A stretch of DNA of 46,159 nt, from assembly GCA_016199985.1 (NCBI GenBank), contig JACQFQ010000060.1, forward strand, positions 1 to 46,159. Reading direction: 5' to 3'. Below, piece after piece: positions 8,865-17,962 of the stretch. The notes under the pieces were generated by a model. It did no database searches. It was not told where the DNA came from and saw nothing but the letters and a program-made list of their open reading frames with translations. Positions within the stretch are counted from its first letter, which is position 1. The number at the start of each line of letters is the position of its first letter. This stretch comes from Verrucomicrobiota bacterium. Its GTDB lineage: Bacteria; Verrucomicrobiota; Verrucomicrobiia; Limisphaerales; UBA11320. Position numbers and translations under genes: made by a program.

Positions 8865-9569
8865 TCAGGTGGGGCGTGACGCCCCGGTTTCATTCTCTGT
8901 TTTGTTCAACAAATCTGGCCGCCGTTCCGCTGTCCGTAGCCGCGACTGCTCGCGGCGCCACTTCGTAATCTCGGCGTGATGCCCGGACAACAACACCTCG
9001 GGCACATTCATCCCGCGAAACTCCGCGGGCCGCGTGTAGTGCGGATACTCCAGCAATCCCTGGCTGAACGACTCGTCCTGCGAGCTCTCATCGTCGCCGA
9101 GGGCGCCTGGGAGCAATCGTGTCACCGCGTCGATGGTCACGATCGCCGGCAGCCCGCCGTTCGTCAGAACGTAGTCGCCCAAGCTGACCTCGTGATCCAC
9201 CAGGGCTTCGCGCACCCGTTCGTCCACGCCTTCATAACTGCCGCAAATCATCAATAAGTGCGCGCAAGCGGCCCACTCGCGCGCCATCGACTGGTCGAAT
9301 CGCCGGCCCGCCGGCGAGAACAGGATCACTTTTGTGTCTTCCTGTCGCAGCGCCTCGACCGCCTCGAACAGAGGCTCGGGCTTCAGCACCATCCCCGGCC
9401 CGCCGCCAAAAGGACGGTCATCGACCGTCTTGTGGCGATCGTGGGTGAAGTCCCGCAGATTCACCACGCGCAGATCCAACAACCCCGCAACCCGAGCCCG
9501 CTGCACGATGCTCACGTCCAAAGGTCCCGCGAACATCTCGGGGAAAAGCGTGAGGACGTCGATGCGCAT
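8865..9569 (-). CDS. trmD: tRNA (guanine-N1)-methyltransferase
   Basis: 234 residues, a normal TrmD length. The SPOUT knot and SAM-binding motifs are present: 'MRIDVLTLFPEMF' at the N-terminus, 'DDRPFGGGPGMV', 'MICGSYEGVDERV' and 'VSLGDYVLTNGGLPAI', then the C-terminal 'EVLLSGHHAEITKWRREQS'. It methylates G37 of tRNAs read as CUN, CCN and CGG, which prevents frameshifting. It lies between khpA and rplS, the common bacterial order. Confidence 0.98.
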   Translation of the reverse strand: MRIDVLTLFPEMFAGPLDVSIVQRARVAGLLDLRVVNLRDFTHDRHKTVDDRPFGGGPGMVLKPEPLFEAVEALRQEDTKVILFSPAGRRFDQSMAREWAACAHLLMICGSYEGVDERVREALVDHEVSLGDYVLTNGGLPAIVTIDAVTRLLPGALGDDESSQDESFSQGLLEYPHYTRPAEFRGMNVPEVLLSGHHAEITKWRREQSRLRTAERRPDLLNKTENETGASRPT

Positions 9570-9599
9570 CGGGCGGGATCAATTCCCAGTGCCCGAGTC

Positions 9600-9845
9600 C
9601 TAGGACTTAGGCTTGTCCTCGATGATCTCGAGGGAGCAACGAACGCCCTTCTTCGCGGACCCCGTCAACAAGACCGATCGAAGGGCGTTGATCGTCTTGC
9701 CGCTCTTCCCCACCACGCGGCCGACATCGGAAGGCTCCAGGCGAAGCTCGTAAAGAGTCGCGCCATGGCGCTCAACGGGAGTGACGGTCGCCTGGTCAGG
9801 AAACCGAACCAGCGCTTTCACGACGGTTTCAATGAAGCTCTGCAT
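9600..9845 (-). CDS. khpA: KH-domain RNA-binding protein
   Basis: 81 residues forming a single KH domain with the RNA-binding GxxG loop in 'VVGKSGKTINALRSVLL'. KhpA proteins bind many RNAs and often pair with KhpB/EloR. The placement between rpsP and trmD is the classical one, which supports the assignment; the protein is also annotated as YlqC in related genomes. It is 30 nt upstream of trmD and 49 nt downstream of rpsP. Confidence 0.93.
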   Translation of the reverse strand: MQSFIETVVKALVRFPDQATVTPVERHGATLYELRLEPSDVGRVVGKSGKTINALRSVLLTGSAKKGVRCSLEIIEDKPKS

Positions 9846-9894
9846 GTGCTGTCACAGTCCGGGAACGCGGCCCCGCTCGACGAAAGGCGGCCCA

Positions 9895-10149
9895 CTAGGC
9901 CACCACGGCTCGCGACGAGCGCCGGATGAAAGTGGCCACTGTATGAGAGGGCTGCGCGCCCTTGCTGATCCAGTGCTTGGCCCGGTCCAGGTCCAAGGTG
10001 AAGTTGATGTCGCCGGACTTCTTGGGATCGTAAGTGCCGATTTCCTCGATGCATTTGCCGTCTCGAGGGCTGCGGTTGTCAGCCACCACGATTCGAAAAA
10101 CGGGATCGTTCCGGGACCCGATACGCTTTAAGCGAATTCTCACTGCCAT
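9895..10149 (-). CDS. rpsP: 30S ribosomal protein S16
   Basis: 84 residues with the S16 hallmarks 'VRIRLKRIGSRNDPVFRIVVAD', 'IGTYDP' and 'DRAKHWISKGAQPS'. It is the first gene of the operon rpsP-khpA-trmD-rplS, so the operon promoter should lie in the 188 nt between 10150 and 10337, shared divergently with rpoN. Confidence 0.98.
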   Translation of the reverse strand: MAVRIRLKRIGSRNDPVFRIVVADNRSPRDGKCIEEIGTYDPKKSGDINFTLDLDRAKHWISKGAQPSHTVATFIRRSSRAVVA

Positions 10150-10337
10150 AGATTTTTGTCATTCAGAGCCCCCCGTCTCAAATGCGGAGGACTGCGGTCA
10201 ATTGCCTTACCAAAAGAGCCGTGAAGTTACGCGCGCGCTGTGGGCTAAGGCAAGTTCTGATTTGAAGCAAATTTGAGGCCTGTTTCCGCAAAAGCCCTTG
10301 AGTTGCCGGCGATCACGCCGATAATCCAGCTATATAT

Positions 10338-11837
10338 ATGGCGTTAGGCTTACAACAGACACAGAGACTCGGATTGTCGCAGGTGCTGGCGCCACAGCTC
10401 CAGCAATCGCTGGCGCTCCTCCAGGCCCCCACCCTTGAAGTCAGAGCCCTCGTGGAGCAGGAGATGCAGCAGAATCCGGTCCTTGAGGAAGTGGCTGCGG
10501 TGGAGGTCGAGATCACTGACAAGACCTCCCAGCGGGACGACGATTCCCCCGCCGCGGCCGATCCCACCGAACCCCCCAAGGACGTCCTCTACGATCCGGC
10601 GACCGAAAAGCCTTCCAACGCGCCCGTCGACGAGCTTCAGGCCGAGTGGCAGAAGCTGGTCCAGTTCGACAGCGAGTGGCGCGACTTTTACGCGCAGACC
10701 AGCGGCGTCAATCGGGCCACGGATGAAGACGAGGAGCGCCGCCAGTTCATGTTCGACTCGCTCACCTCCAGCGTCTCCCTCCACGATGAAGTGATGGAGC
10801 AGGTGCGACTCTCCGATCTCGCCGATGAGGAGAAGGTCATCGCCGAGCTCATTGTCGGGAACATGAATGAGTACGGCTATGTAAAAAGCTCCATCGAGGA
10901 GCTCGCCGTCGACTATCAGAAGCCCGTGGAGCAGGTGGCCCTGGTTCTTAAGGCGATCCAGACTTTTCATCCCCCGGGAGTCGGGGCGCGGGATCTCCGC
11001 GAATGCCTGATGCTGCAGCTCGAGCGGGCCGGACGCCAGGAAACGCTGGAGTACCAAATCGTCGACAAGTTCATGGACGCGCTCGGCCGGCGTCGCATGC
11101 CTGAGATGGCCAAGGGGCTTGGCGTCTCCGTCGATGAGATCCAGGATGCTGTTCAGGACATCGCCAAGCTGGATCCCCGTCCCGGCCGCGCCTACCTGCC
11201 GGACAACGACCAGTACGTCGTGCCCGAGGTTTTCGTGACGAAGCTCGGAACCGATTTCGTCGTCAGCACAAACAACGACCAGGTGCCTCAGCTCCGCATC
11301 AGCAATTACTACAAGGACCTGATGTCGAAGGCCGAGAGCTCCACGGAGGTGCGCGACTACATCCGGGAGAAGATCCGCGCGGGGAAATTCTTGATCAAGA
11401 GCATCCACCAACGTCAGCAGACCATCACCAATATCGCGAAGGAGATCGTGGTGAGGCAGCGCGACTTCATGGAGCGCGGAGTGTCGGCGCTCAGGCCCAT
11501 GACCATGGTCCAGGTGGCTGAAGTGGTGGGCGTTCACGAGACCACCGTGAGCCGCGCCGTGTCCGGCAAGTACATGCAGACGCCTCAGGGCATCTTCGAG
11601 ATGAAGTACTTCTTCACCTCGGGCATCTCGACGTCCGACGGAGGCATCATGTCCAACACAAGCGTGAAGGACATCATCGCCGAGATCTTCGCGAAGGAAG
11701 ACCACGCCAAGCCTTTATCGGATCAGGAGGTGGTCAAAATGCTGTCCGAACGCCAGATCGTGATCGCTCGTCGCACCGTCGCGAAGTACCGCGACGAGCT
11801 CAACATCCTCCCGTCCAACCTGCGGAAGGTCTATTAG
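10338..11837 (+). CDS. rpoN: RNA polymerase sigma-54 factor
   Basis: 499 residues. Region I is glutamine-rich (MALGLQQTQRLGLSQVLAPQ...LQQSLALLQ) and binds activators. An acidic region II follows, then the core-binding domain (about 130-300). The DNA-binding part has the helix-turn-helix 'VAEVVGVHETTVSRAVSGKYMQTP' and the RpoN box 'ARRTVAKYRDELNILPS' just before the end. Sigma-54 promoters need AAA+ activators; none is encoded in this window. The ATG at 10338 lies in a TATATATATGG context with no visible ribosome-binding site. The gene is convergent with the CotH gene, 10 nt between stops. Confidence 0.97.
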   Translation: MALGLQQTQRLGLSQVLAPQLQQSLALLQAPTLEVRALVEQEMQQNPVLEEVAAVEVEITDKTSQRDDDSPAAADPTEPPKDVLYDPATEKPSNAPVDELQAEWQKLVQFDSEWRDFYAQTSGVNRATDEDEERRQFMFDSLTSSVSLHDEVMEQVRLSDLADEEKVIAELIVGNMNEYGYVKSSIEELAVDYQKPVEQVALVLKAIQTFHPPGVGARDLRECLMLQLERAGRQETLEYQIVDKFMDALGRRRMPEMAKGLGVSVDEIQDAVQDIAKLDPRPGRAYLPDNDQYVVPEVFVTKLGTDFVVSTNNDQVPQLRISNYYKDLMSKAESSTEVRDYIREKIRAGKFLIKSIHQRQQTITNIAKEIVVRQRDFMERGVSALRPMTMVQVAEVVGVHETTVSRAVSGKYMQTPQGIFEMKYFFTSGISTSDGGIMSNTSVKDIIAEIFAKEDHAKPLSDQEVVKMLSERQIVIARRTVAKYRDELNILPSNLRKVY

Positions 11838-11847
11838 CGAGCCGACC

Positions 11848-13989
11848 TCAAGGCGGCGGCGGCGGACCTCCACGGAACGGGCTCAGTTCCTCGTTCAGGC
11901 CCTCCCTCAGCTGATCTTCGGTCAGGCTGCCTGATTTGGTCTTATCCCATCGGTCGAACCATTTCGCGAATCCCCGCGTAAACTCGTCGCGGCTCAAAGC
12001 CCCATCCTCATTGGTGTCCAGCGCGTCGAGAAACCCGCGACTAATGAATCGCCCTGGGCCGAACCCGCCCCCCGGACCTCCACCCGGCCCCCGGCCTCCC
12101 CCACCCCGCATTCCCGGTGGACCAAAGCCGAACTCGCCGAGCTTGCTGCCCGGAGACTTGCCGGCGAGCTGATCCTTCACGGACTCCGCCCGGATTGGGG
12201 CGAACGTCTTGATCGGCTTGATCTGCCCGCCGAAGCCACCCGGGGGAGGACCGCCGGGCCCTCCCGGCTGAGGTCCGCCGAATCCGCCACGGTCTCCCCC
12301 ACCCCGCCCCGGTCCGCCGAACCCGGGGAAACCGCCGGCGAGCGGCTTCCCAGAAACGGCTGTTTCAAACCGCTCCGCTTTCTCCCTCGACTCCTCCTGA
12401 ATGGAGGGCCTGATCACAGCAGCAAGTTCATCGACCTGGGAGGCGAGACGCTTCGGATCAAACAGGGTCTCGCTGAACTCGCGCAGGCGGGCCAGGTACC
12501 GCGTCTTGAAGGCATCGACCTTGAAAACGCGCTCCAGGAACCGGTTCTCACCCTGCCAGGGCTTTTCAATGCTCAGATTTTCCCGCTCCTCCTGCGATCC
12601 GCGCATTCCAAACTGGCCGAAAGAATGATCCAGATCCCAGGGGATGAACTGCAGTCGCCCGGACTTCGCGTCGAGGTGCAGGTAGAAGTTCTGTCCCGGC
12701 CCCAGAATTCCGTCGAGTTCCGAGATCCACACCGTCACCGCCATATAGCGAGCAAACTCCTCCAAATCCAAGTAATCGCCGAGCCGAGCCGCAAAGTCCC
12801 CATCGCTGGCCCGCGTGACGAACTTGCAGACCTCGATGAGGCGCTGCTTCTGCTCAGGGGTGAGATCCGTCTTCGGATCGTAGGTCTGGTTGTAGGATTT
12901 CCAATCGTCGCCGAGATCCGCGAACAGGGCGGGCGTGACAGGCTTGAAAATCGCGCCCTTCTTCGACCCGAAAGCGTCCTTCGCGAAATGAGTGTCGACG
13001 TTCTCGACGATCGAGTAGAGCCCCAGGTAGTCGCGCGAATGCTTGCCCGAAACGGTCACCGAAACCCTCGCATAGGCGGTATGGGGAGCGGGAACGCCCG
13101 CGTCCCGGTACAGCCGATAGCCCAATACTTCGTTCATCCAGCTGGCGTCGGTGACGTTGTTGTGGAAGTTGAGCTTCGTGAGCCCTGAAAACTTCTGTCC
13201 CTTCACATTGTCGTTCAGATCGACCTTCAATGACTTCTTGTCGGAGTCGCGGGACTGCATCCATGTGCCGTTTCCCTTGTAGCGAAGCATGACGTCCTTG
13301 AGCGTCTGCCCGCCGATTTCGAGCTCGCCGTGCGCCGACTCAAACTCCACTCCCGCCGCCGCGGCGACGCCGTTGCGCTTGCCTTCCGCGCCTTGGAGGT
13401 TCATCCCCGGCCCTCGACCGCCAGGTCCACCGGGTCCGCCCGGTCCCCGGCCAAAGCCGCCGCCCGATGCCATCAGCGCCTGGTTCAATCCTTCGCTGAG
13501 GCTGTCTCCGCTCAGCTTTCCCCGCTTTTCCTTGTCCCAGGCCGCGAACCACTTCTCGGCCAGAGCTTCAAACTCCTTGCGCGTCAGCTTCGCGTCCGCA
13601 TTGGTGTCGCCTTCCTTCAGAAACGCGGGCGCCACGATCATGCCGGGGCCAAAGCCGCCACCCGGACCGCGTCCACCCGGGCCTCCCCCAGGTCCGCCGC
13701 CGCGAGGACCGCCAAAGAAACCACCACCGCCCTTGGGCTCCAGCTTCGCCCATTCCTCAGGGGATGCCGTCAGGTGAACGGGCCAGATGTTAGTAAGCCG
13801 GAGCACCGCCGCCGCGCCTCCCTCATCCGCAGTGCGGGCCGCCTGGTCCTTGTCCTTGGGCTTATCCTTTGCTGTCCCGGCGAACGGAATAGCGATCCAG
13901 GAGCAAAGAACGCAGAGAACACAGAGAACGGACGCAGGAACACGAAATCGGACACCGTGTGACATCGAGGTGAACATTTTCATCAGCAC
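11848..13989 (-). CDS. CotH-family secreted protein with EF-hand repeats
   Basis: 713 residues. A signal peptide (VLCVLCVLCSWIAIPFAG) is followed by a glycine/proline-rich stretch with EF-hand calcium motifs ('DTNADAKLTRKEFEALAEKW'). A CotH domain comes next (about 235-530), with the kinase-type metal motif in 'QFIPWDLDHSFGQF', then a second Gly/Pro-rich region and two more EF-hands near the C-terminus ('DTNEDGALSRDEF', 'DKTKSGSLTEDQL'). CotH of spore formers is an atypical protein kinase; exported relatives in Planctomycetes and Verrucomicrobia have no known substrate. Start codons at 13983 and 13977 are equally possible. Calcium binding and kinase activity are inferences from motifs. Confidence 0.85.
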   Translation of the reverse strand: MLMKMFTSMSHGVRFRVPASVLCVLCVLCSWIAIPFAGTAKDKPKDKDQAARTADEGGAAAVLRLTNIWPVHLTASPEEWAKLEPKGGGGFFGGPRGGGPGGGPGGRGPGGGFGPGMIVAPAFLKEGDTNADAKLTRKEFEALAEKWFAAWDKEKRGKLSGDSLSEGLNQALMASGGGFGRGPGGPGGPGGRGPGMNLQGAEGKRNGVAAAAGVEFESAHGELEIGGQTLKDVMLRYKGNGTWMQSRDSDKKSLKVDLNDNVKGQKFSGLTKLNFHNNVTDASWMNEVLGYRLYRDAGVPAPHTAYARVSVTVSGKHSRDYLGLYSIVENVDTHFAKDAFGSKKGAIFKPVTPALFADLGDDWKSYNQTYDPKTDLTPEQKQRLIEVCKFVTRASDGDFAARLGDYLDLEEFARYMAVTVWISELDGILGPGQNFYLHLDAKSGRLQFIPWDLDHSFGQFGMRGSQEERENLSIEKPWQGENRFLERVFKVDAFKTRYLARLREFSETLFDPKRLASQVDELAAVIRPSIQEESREKAERFETAVSGKPLAGGFPGFGGPGRGGGDRGGFGGPQPGGPGGPPPGGFGGQIKPIKTFAPIRAESVKDQLAGKSPGSKLGEFGFGPPGMRGGGGRGPGGGPGGGFGPGRFISRGFLDALDTNEDGALSRDEFTRGFAKWFDRWDKTKSGSLTEDQLREGLNEELSPFRGGPPPPP

Positions 13990-14143
13990 CCAGAGTCCAA
14001 AATGGTGATCGGGTTACAAGCCAAGACTGCCATCCCGCCTGCGCATTGTTTGCATATCCGCGGATAGGGGTTTGAGGCAAAACGCCGCCCTTGGGGATGC
14101 GTCGGAGCGCTGTGGGATGGAGGACTCGCCGATAGGCGGCCCA

Positions 14144-15799
14144 TCAGGGCGGGAACGGCAGAAACTCGATCTTGCGGACGTAGCCGAAATTGCTCTCGGT
14201 GATCAACAGGTTGCCGTCGTAGTCGGTGGTGATCTGGCGGGTGTTGCTCACCTTATGGAGCGACGGGTTGGCATAGAACCACGCTCCATCCCCATCGTGG
14301 GCCCCGGTGGAATCGCCGTTCAGAATCCGGTGGATGTGCGCGTCGGTGTCCACATACCACACCTGGCTTGGAGCGTCGGTGCAGACAAAGAACGCGCCTG
14401 TGGGCAGAAACCAGATTCCACGGACCTGGACCAGCGAGGTTTCCGTCGCGAGGTATCCGTCGCCCCCCTTGATCCCCGCAAAGGACGGGGTTCCGGCAAT
14501 AACTGTTCGCGATCCATCGAACTCGAATCGAGTGACCTGATCCCGGGCGGCGTCCGCGACAACGAGGTGTCCGCCCGGATCCATCAGCAAATTGGCGAGA
14601 TCGGAGAATCCCTCCGCAAAGACCGAAAGACCATTCGTCGAATCCCAGCTCATGATCCTCGACGAGGCGGAGAAATACAGGATCGACTCATCCTCGCTCA
14701 CCCAAAGCCCCCGCCCTCCCGGAATCGCTCCTCCGTAGTCCGCCAACGCCGTCATGGTCCCGAGGGTGTCCACCTTGCGAATGTAACCGTTCTCCCGATC
14801 CAGGAAGTAAAATGTGCCGTCTCCACGAACCCAGAGCCCGTTGGGATTGTTGAGCGAGATCAGCGTGGCTGGCGCGGGATTGGTGTCGCCCTTCCCGGCC
14901 ACATTGTTGCCGGCCACCGTGGTGATGATTCCGTCGCGATCGACTTTGCGGATCGCGTGCGCCCGTTTGTCGGCGATGTAAAGGTTGCCGGCGCGATCCG
15001 CCATCGTGATGTGAGGCGACGACAGGGCCGCGTCCAGCGCGGGTCCGCCCTCCGACTCAGGTTGCCAGCTGTTGCAGGTCAGGCAGGCAATCTGACCTGA
15101 CCCGGCCACCGTCGTCAGACGCCCAAAGGAGTGCGTAAACTTCTCGAAATTGGCGGCGCGCTTCTGGAGCAGCGCGGAGGGATAAACGTCCTCAAGCAGC
15201 TGGCGATTCAGACGAAGCAATGAGTCGCCGGTCGCTCCCCCGTCGATGAGCGCCTGGGTGGAGGGCGACAGCCCAACGGCGGCGAAAATGTCGGGCGCAT
15301 ACAAGGGCGCGCCGTTGATAAGATCGTTGAAACCCGTGATGAGCGCGTCCGAAAGCGCGGGATCCGGCCCCTCGACATGCGCGCCAACCAGCTCCTGCGT
15401 TTTGAGGCTGAGCTGCGCGGCGATGTAAGCCGAGGCGAGGTTCTGGTCCGTGGAAGCGCTCAGCTTGGCGACGAGCGTCTCCAGATCCAGGATGTCGCCG
15501 GCCTGAAAAGTCCACGGGCCCTGGGTCTCTGCGAGGTCCACGGCCTGAGCGCGGAACATCCCCGATTTCCCCTCCAAACCGACATGGAAGCGCGCGCTGC
15601 CATCGGTCGTAAACGCGCTGCGCTCACTCGTCCAGGCGCCCGTCGGCGATCCGGCCCGCTGCACCGTCACGACGCCGTTGCTGAAAGCGTTCTGAACAGC
15701 AACATCCCCGTTCGGAGTGATGTCGGAAATGCGGAGATCGGCGGAAAGAAGTGAACAGCAGGCGAAGCCGCCAACGAGGGTGCAGAGGATACGATTCAA
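14144..15799 (-). CDS. Secreted NHL-repeat beta-propeller protein
   Basis: About 551 residues from a TTG start at 15799. I chose this start because it is followed at once by a signal peptide (NRILCTLVGGFACCSLLSA); the open frame continues up to 15952. An N-terminal module ('VVTVQRAGSPTGAWTSERSAF') resembles the lineage module seen at the left edge of the window. From about residue 225 on, NHL-like blades recur: 'ITMADRAGNLYIADKRAHAIRKVD', 'GIITTVAGNNVAGKGD' and 'DYDGNLLITESNFGYVRKIEF'. Such propellers bind proteins or sugars; no enzyme residues are evident. No partner is suggested by the neighbours. Confidence 0.82.
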   Translation of the reverse strand: MNRILCTLVGGFACCSLLSADLRISDITPNGDVAVQNAFSNGVVTVQRAGSPTGAWTSERSAFTTDGSARFHVGLEGKSGMFRAQAVDLAETQGPWTFQAGDILDLETLVAKLSASTDQNLASAYIAAQLSLKTQELVGAHVEGPDPALSDALITGFNDLINGAPLYAPDIFAAVGLSPSTQALIDGGATGDSLLRLNRQLLEDVYPSALLQKRAANFEKFTHSFGRLTTVAGSGQIACLTCNSWQPESEGGPALDAALSSPHITMADRAGNLYIADKRAHAIRKVDRDGIITTVAGNNVAGKGDTNPAPATLISLNNPNGLWVRGDGTFYFLDRENGYIRKVDTLGTMTALADYGGAIPGGRGLWVSEDESILYFSASSRIMSWDSTNGLSVFAEGFSDLANLLMDPGGHLVVADAARDQVTRFEFDGSRTVIAGTPSFAGIKGGDGYLATETSLVQVRGIWFLPTGAFFVCTDAPSQVWYVDTDAHIHRILNGDSTGAHDGDGAWFYANPSLHKVSNTRQITTDYDGNLLITESNFGYVRKIEFLPFPP

Positions 15800-16001
15800 G
15801 TGCCTGACACGGTATCGTAACAATGCGTCCAAGGCAAGAGATGGAGTCTGCTTTTTGTTTCGGAGGCCCCCTTTCGCGGATAACAGGGAGGCATGGGGAC
15901 GGGGCCGAACGAAACGAACACGGCACGCCCGCTTTCCATCGCGTGATCCCATGCTCCAAGGGTCGCCCCGAGGCCCCTTCGTTTGCTGGATCCCGAAGAG
16001 A

Positions 16002-16685
16002 TTACAGAATTGAAGAGAGCGCTCCGTCGACCAGCTCCAACACCCTGGGGGCGCGACTGGCGATCTCCGCGGCGTGAGTGGCCATGATCAGGGTCATCTG
16101 ACGCTCCGCTTGCAGCTCGAGAAGCAGGTCAATGATCTCGTGGCCCGTTCTTGAATCCAGATTCCCGGTCGGCTCGTCGGCGAGCAGGAGCGCGGGATCG
16201 TTCATCAGCGCCCGCGCGATCGCCACGCGCTGCTGCTCGCCTCCCGACAGCTCGTAAGGCCGATGCTCCACCCGCTCCGCCAGCCCCACACGCCGCAGCA
16301 ACTCGCGCGCCTTCGCCTCAACCTCCGACGCCTCCCGACGCGCGACTCGCGCCGGCAGCGCCACGTTCTCGAGGGCGTCGAGTTCGGGCAGCAGATGATA
16401 GGCCTGAAAGACAAACCCCACGCTCCGATTGCGAATGCGGCTGAGAACCGCCGGCGAGCCGGTCGCCACTTCCTCCCCGTTCAAGCGAATGCTCCCGCGA
16501 TCAGGAGCATCCAGAGCGCCGAGCAGATGGAGCAGCGTGCTTTTCCCGGCGCCCGAGGAGCCCCTCAACGCCAGGAAGTCGCCGTGGCGCGCCTCCAAGC
16601 TGATGTTCCGCAACACCGGGATCTCGCGCCGGGCCAGCCGGTACGACTTGAACACTCCGCGCGCCGCCAGGAGAGGCTCACTCAT
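16002..16685 (-). CDS. lolD: Lipoprotein-release ABC transporter ATPase (LolD-like)
   Basis: 227 residues, the size of the LolD/MacB ATPase family. Walker A is GSSGAGKST, the signature is ELSGGEQQRVAIARAL, Walker B is LLLADEPTGNLD, and the H-loop is MATHAAE. The start overlaps the end of the permease gene by 8 nt, so the two are translationally coupled. Together they should extract lipoproteins from the inner membrane for the outer membrane. Only one permease is present, as in species with a single LolC/E (LolF-like) subunit. Confidence 0.9.
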   Translation of the reverse strand: MSEPLLAARGVFKSYRLARREIPVLRNISLEARHGDFLALRGSSGAGKSTLLHLLGALDAPDRGSIRLNGEEVATGSPAVLSRIRNRSVGFVFQAYHLLPELDALENVALPARVARREASEVEAKARELLRRVGLAERVEHRPYELSGGEQQRVAIARALMNDPALLLADEPTGNLDSRTGHEIIDLLLELQAERQMTLIMATHAAEIASRAPRVLELVDGALSSIL

Positions 16686-17955
16686 GGCGCAACGCCTCCA
16701 CAGGTTGAAGTCGCCCCGCCGTCCACGCCGGCGCCGCGCCGGCGAGGGTGCAGATCAGAAGGGAGCCGACGCAAATCATCCCCACGTCCGACGCCATCAG
16801 GTCCGCCGGCAAATCATAGAGTTTGTAAATCGACGCGGTCAGCAGATTACGGCCCGCGATATGGCTCAGAAAGTGGAGGAACTCGTTTCGGTAATGAAGC
16901 GCGAGCAACCCGAGCCCGAGGCCTGTCGTGACGCCAATGACGCCCACGACAATCCCCTGGCTCAGGAAAATCCACACCACCTGGCCGCGCGTCGCGCCCA
17001 GGGCTTTCAGAACGCCGACCTCGCGGGTCTTTTGCACCACGAAGGTGATCAGCGAGCTCGTGATGCCGAAGGCCGCGACGAGCACGATGAAGAACAAGAG
17101 GAAGAAGATCATGTTCTTCTCCAGTACGAGCGTGTTGAAGAGCTCGGAGTAGCGCTCCATCCACGTGATGACCCGAAACTCGGGACCGAGGATCTGCCGC
17201 AGCTGGGTTTGGACCGCGGGGGCCGCGAAGGGATCGCTCAGCACCACATTGAGTCCGTGCACCTGCGTCCCCAGTTCGTAGAAATCCTGCGCGGTCTCCA
17301 GGGACGTGATCACGAAGAGCGCATTGAAGTCGGCGAAACCCACGTCGAAAATGCCGCGCACTTCGAGCTCATCCGGCAGAATGGCCTCGTCCTTCTTGGC
17401 TTTGGCATTGTCGACAATTCGCCGCACGTTCGCCGGAGAATACACAGAGAATCGATCTCCAACCTTCAGTTGAAGCCCGACCGCCAGGTCCTTTCCGATC
17501 AGCGCGCCACGGCCATCGAGGTCATTCGTGCCCAGCACGACGCTCCGCGGGATGAGGCTGACCTGGGGTTCGAGGCCGGCATGAATGCCACGGAGGATTG
17601 GCGTGTCGTTCAAGGTCTCGCCGTTGGGCAGCTTGACCTCGGCAAGCACCTTGCCCAACACCGACGGAGCGGCCGCCTGCACCCGGGGAAGATTGGTGAC
17701 CAGAGACATCACCGTCCGCCAGTCGCGGATGGTCGCGTTCTGCTCCGCGCGGGCGATCTCGATGTGGGAATTGAATCCGAGGATCTTGGCCCGCCATTCG
17801 CGATCGAAACCGCTCATCACCGCGATGACCACGATCAACACCGCCACGCCCAGCATCACCCCGAGGATGGAGATGAGAGTGATGACCGACACCGACGTCC
17901 GCTTCGGTCTCAGATACCGAAGGGCCAGGAAGAGCTCGAAGGGGAGTCGGAACAT
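16678..17955 (-). CDS. Lipoprotein-release ABC transporter permease (LolC/E)
   Basis: 425 residues with one N-terminal membrane segment in 'SVITLISILGVMLGVAVLIVVIAVMSGFDREW', a hallmark of LolC/LolE. A large periplasmic domain (about 50-270) and three C-terminal helices (about 275-400, including 'NMIFFLLFFIVLVAAFGITSSL') follow. It lies 7 nt after purM and overlaps lolD. It is the membrane half of the lipoprotein exporter. Whether it works as a homodimer or with a second permease coded elsewhere cannot be seen. Confidence 0.9.
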   Translation of the reverse strand: MFRLPFELFLALRYLRPKRTSVSVITLISILGVMLGVAVLIVVIAVMSGFDREWRAKILGFNSHIEIARAEQNATIRDWRTVMSLVTNLPRVQAAAPSVLGKVLAEVKLPNGETLNDTPILRGIHAGLEPQVSLIPRSVVLGTNDLDGRGALIGKDLAVGLQLKVGDRFSVYSPANVRRIVDNAKAKKDEAILPDELEVRGIFDVGFADFNALFVITSLETAQDFYELGTQVHGLNVVLSDPFAAPAVQTQLRQILGPEFRVITWMERYSELFNTLVLEKNMIFFLLFFIVLVAAFGITSSLITFVVQKTREVGVLKALGATRGQVVWIFLSQGIVVGVIGVTTGLGLGLLALHYRNEFLHFLSHIAGRNLLTASIYKLYDLPADLMASDVGMICVGSLLICTLAGAAPAWTAGRLQPVEALRHE

Positions 17956-17962
17956 GCCGGGG

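Noticed and set aside
10150..10337. tRNA-like or riboswitch-like element between rpsP and rpoN
   Set aside because: No cloverleaf or known aptamer motif could be built.
13400..13730. Repetitive GGTCCACCGGGTCC-like DNA that might be taken for a tandem or CRISPR repeat
   Set aside because: It is the coding sequence for the Gly/Pro-rich part of the CotH protein, with no constant spacers.
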